DNA from: Deltaproteobacteria bacterium
GTDB lineage: Bacteria > Desulfobacterota > Desulfobacteria > Desulfobacterales > JAFDCJ01
DNA length: 14,307 nucleotides
Direction of reading: 5' to 3'
Assembly (NCBI GenBank): GCA_019310665.1
Contig: JAFDDW010000013.1
Span: forward strand, 1 to 14,307
The notes below the pieces were generated by a model. The model saw only the letters and a program-made list of their open reading frames with translations, made no database searches and was not told where the DNA came from. This document shows, in pieces, positions 13,413-14,307 of the stretch. The first letter of the stretch is position 1; each line of letters starts with the position of its first letter. Both the position numbers and the translations under genes were made by a program.

Positions 13413-14307
13413 TTACAACATCTTTCTGAGTTCTTTCTTTAATACCTTCCCCACAAGCGACTTCGGCAAACCGTCGACGAATTTCACCTGTGATGGCGCT
13501 TTGAATGGCGTTATCTTAGACTTAGCAAACTCCATCAGACTGTCCTCATCGAGTTCCTGGCCGGGTACCCGGACGATAAAGGCCATAATTTCTTCACCGT
13601 ACTTTTCGTCCGGAATTCCGATGATCGCAATCTCACTGACGGCCGGATGTTCTGCCAGGTAGCCCTCGATCTCGCTGGGATAGATGTTGTACCCTCCCTT
13701 GATTATCATATCCTTGATTCGATCGGTAATAAAAAGGTAGCCCTCCTCGTCAAGATACCCCACATCACCGGTGTGCAGCCAGCCGCCGCGCAATGCTTCG
13801 GCGGTTTCCTCAGGTCTTTTATAATAGCCCAGCATGACATTGGGGCCCTTGATCACAATTTCCCCCTGCTCGCCTGGAGGGCATTCGTTGTCTTCCAGAT
13901 CAAAGATTTTGACCGTCACCCCGGGTATCGGAACCCCGGTTGAACCTCTTTTCAGAGGCATGCTCGGTCGGCAGACTGCCACTGTCGGCGAGGCTTCGGT
14001 CAGCCCATAAGCCTCATACATCTTACAATTGAATTTGGTGGTAAAAGACCTGTGAAGCTCTGCGGTAACCGGCGCAGCACTAATGGTGCAACGTTCCAGG
14101 GAACTGGTATCGTATTTATCAGCCGCCGGATGGGATAACAGCAGTTGATACATGACGGGCACACCGATAAACAGGGTGACACGATATTTTTCAATCAGCC
14201 GTAAAACCTCCTCGGGATCAAACCAGCGCATCAGGACGCCAAAACCCTCGCTAAAAGGTGAATGAAAGCCGGCATTCATGATCACGACACCGAATGAATG
14301 GGCCAGC
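13413..14307 (-). CDS. AMP-binding acyl-CoA synthetase, 3' part (5' end outside window)
   Basis: This is the C-terminal part of a second ANL-superfamily acyl-CoA ligase. The reading frame stays open to the last base, where it reads LAHSFGVVI, the conserved region corresponding to the FPMFHIAG of the left-hand gene; the GTG at 14285 is internal. About 298 residues are visible. Key motifs are YEAYGLTEASP (A5), WLHTGDVGYLDEEGY (A7), DRIKDMIIKGGYNIYP (A8 hinge) and SLVGKVLKKELR near the end (A10 Lys). The enzyme looks intact as far as it goes. It differs clearly from the left-hand gene (for example GGYNIYPSE against GGFKVFSSK), so the two are diverged paralogues. It converges on the fusion gene across a 66-base gap holding only a weak cggc / gccg stem (13364-13378). 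The acid it activates cannot be specified. Confidence 0.93.
   Translation of the reverse strand, partial: LAHSFGVVIMNAGFHSPFSEGFGVLMRWFDPEEVLRLIEKYRVTLFIGVPVMYQLLLSHPAADKYDTSSLERCTISAAPVTAELHRSFTTKFNCKMYEAYGLTEASPTVAVCRPSMPLKRGSTGVPIPGVTVKIFDLEDNECPPGEQGEIVIKGPNVMLGYYKRPEETAEALRGGWLHTGDVGYLDEEGYLFITDRIKDMIIKGGYNIYPSEIEGYLAEHPAVSEIAIIGIPDEKYGEEIMAFIVRVPGQELDEDSLMEFAKSKITPFKAPSQVKFVDGLPKSLVGKVLKKELRKML

Overview
The window looks like a chromosomal piece of a Gram-negative bacterium, most likely a member of the Desulfobacterota (Desulfobacterales-like). The grounds are moderate GC content, two lipoprotein or signal-peptide envelope proteins, acyl-CoA synthetase genes on both flanks, a Hanks-type kinase with the HRDISPQN loop common in deltaproteobacteria, and loosely repetitive AT-rich spacers. 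This placement is inference; no rRNA, tRNA, CRISPR array, insertion sequence or phage gene is visible.

Layout: (1) 1-924, + strand, the 3' part of an AMP-binding acyl-CoA synthetase. (2) 925-1221, a convergent spacer with an exact 37-bp tandem duplication followed by several hairpins. (3) 1222-3697, - strand, a two-gene envelope operon: a LysM-bearing polysaccharide deacetylase (NodB fold), then a TPR-LysM-LysM-TPR lipoprotein. (4) 3698-4163, a divergent regulatory spacer with a 16-bp perfect palindrome and a sigma70-like promoter. (5) 4164-8513, + strand, a four-gene phospho-signalling operon: a two-pass membrane sensor, a Ser/Thr kinase carrying a related sensor module at its N-terminus, a PP2C phosphatase, and an FHA-class III adenylate cyclase. 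(6) 8804-13346, + strand, a two-gene surface-polysaccharide O-acylation unit: an AlgI-like MBOAT acyltransferase and a 1035-residue protein joining an AlgJ/AlgX-like domain to a SASA-type SGNH esterase. (7) 13413-14307, - strand, the 3' part of a second acyl-CoA synthetase.

How the parts may work together: the kinase and phosphatase would write and erase phospho-Ser/Thr marks in response to periplasmic signals read by the two related sensor modules. The FHA domain of the cyclase is the natural phosphothreonine reader, so the operon could turn an envelope signal into cyclic AMP. Neighbouring genes act on the cell wall or surface polysaccharides (deacetylation, peptidoglycan binding, O-acylation), so control of envelope modification is a reasonable but unproven output.

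The most unusual observation is in the AlgJ-like domain. All three expected catalytic residues appear replaced (Asp to Gly, His to Tyr, Ser to Asn), and a second SGNH-type esterase domain with an intact GQSN nucleophile motif is fused downstream. This suggests a scaffold-like pseudo-acetyltransferase with a replacement catalytic module.
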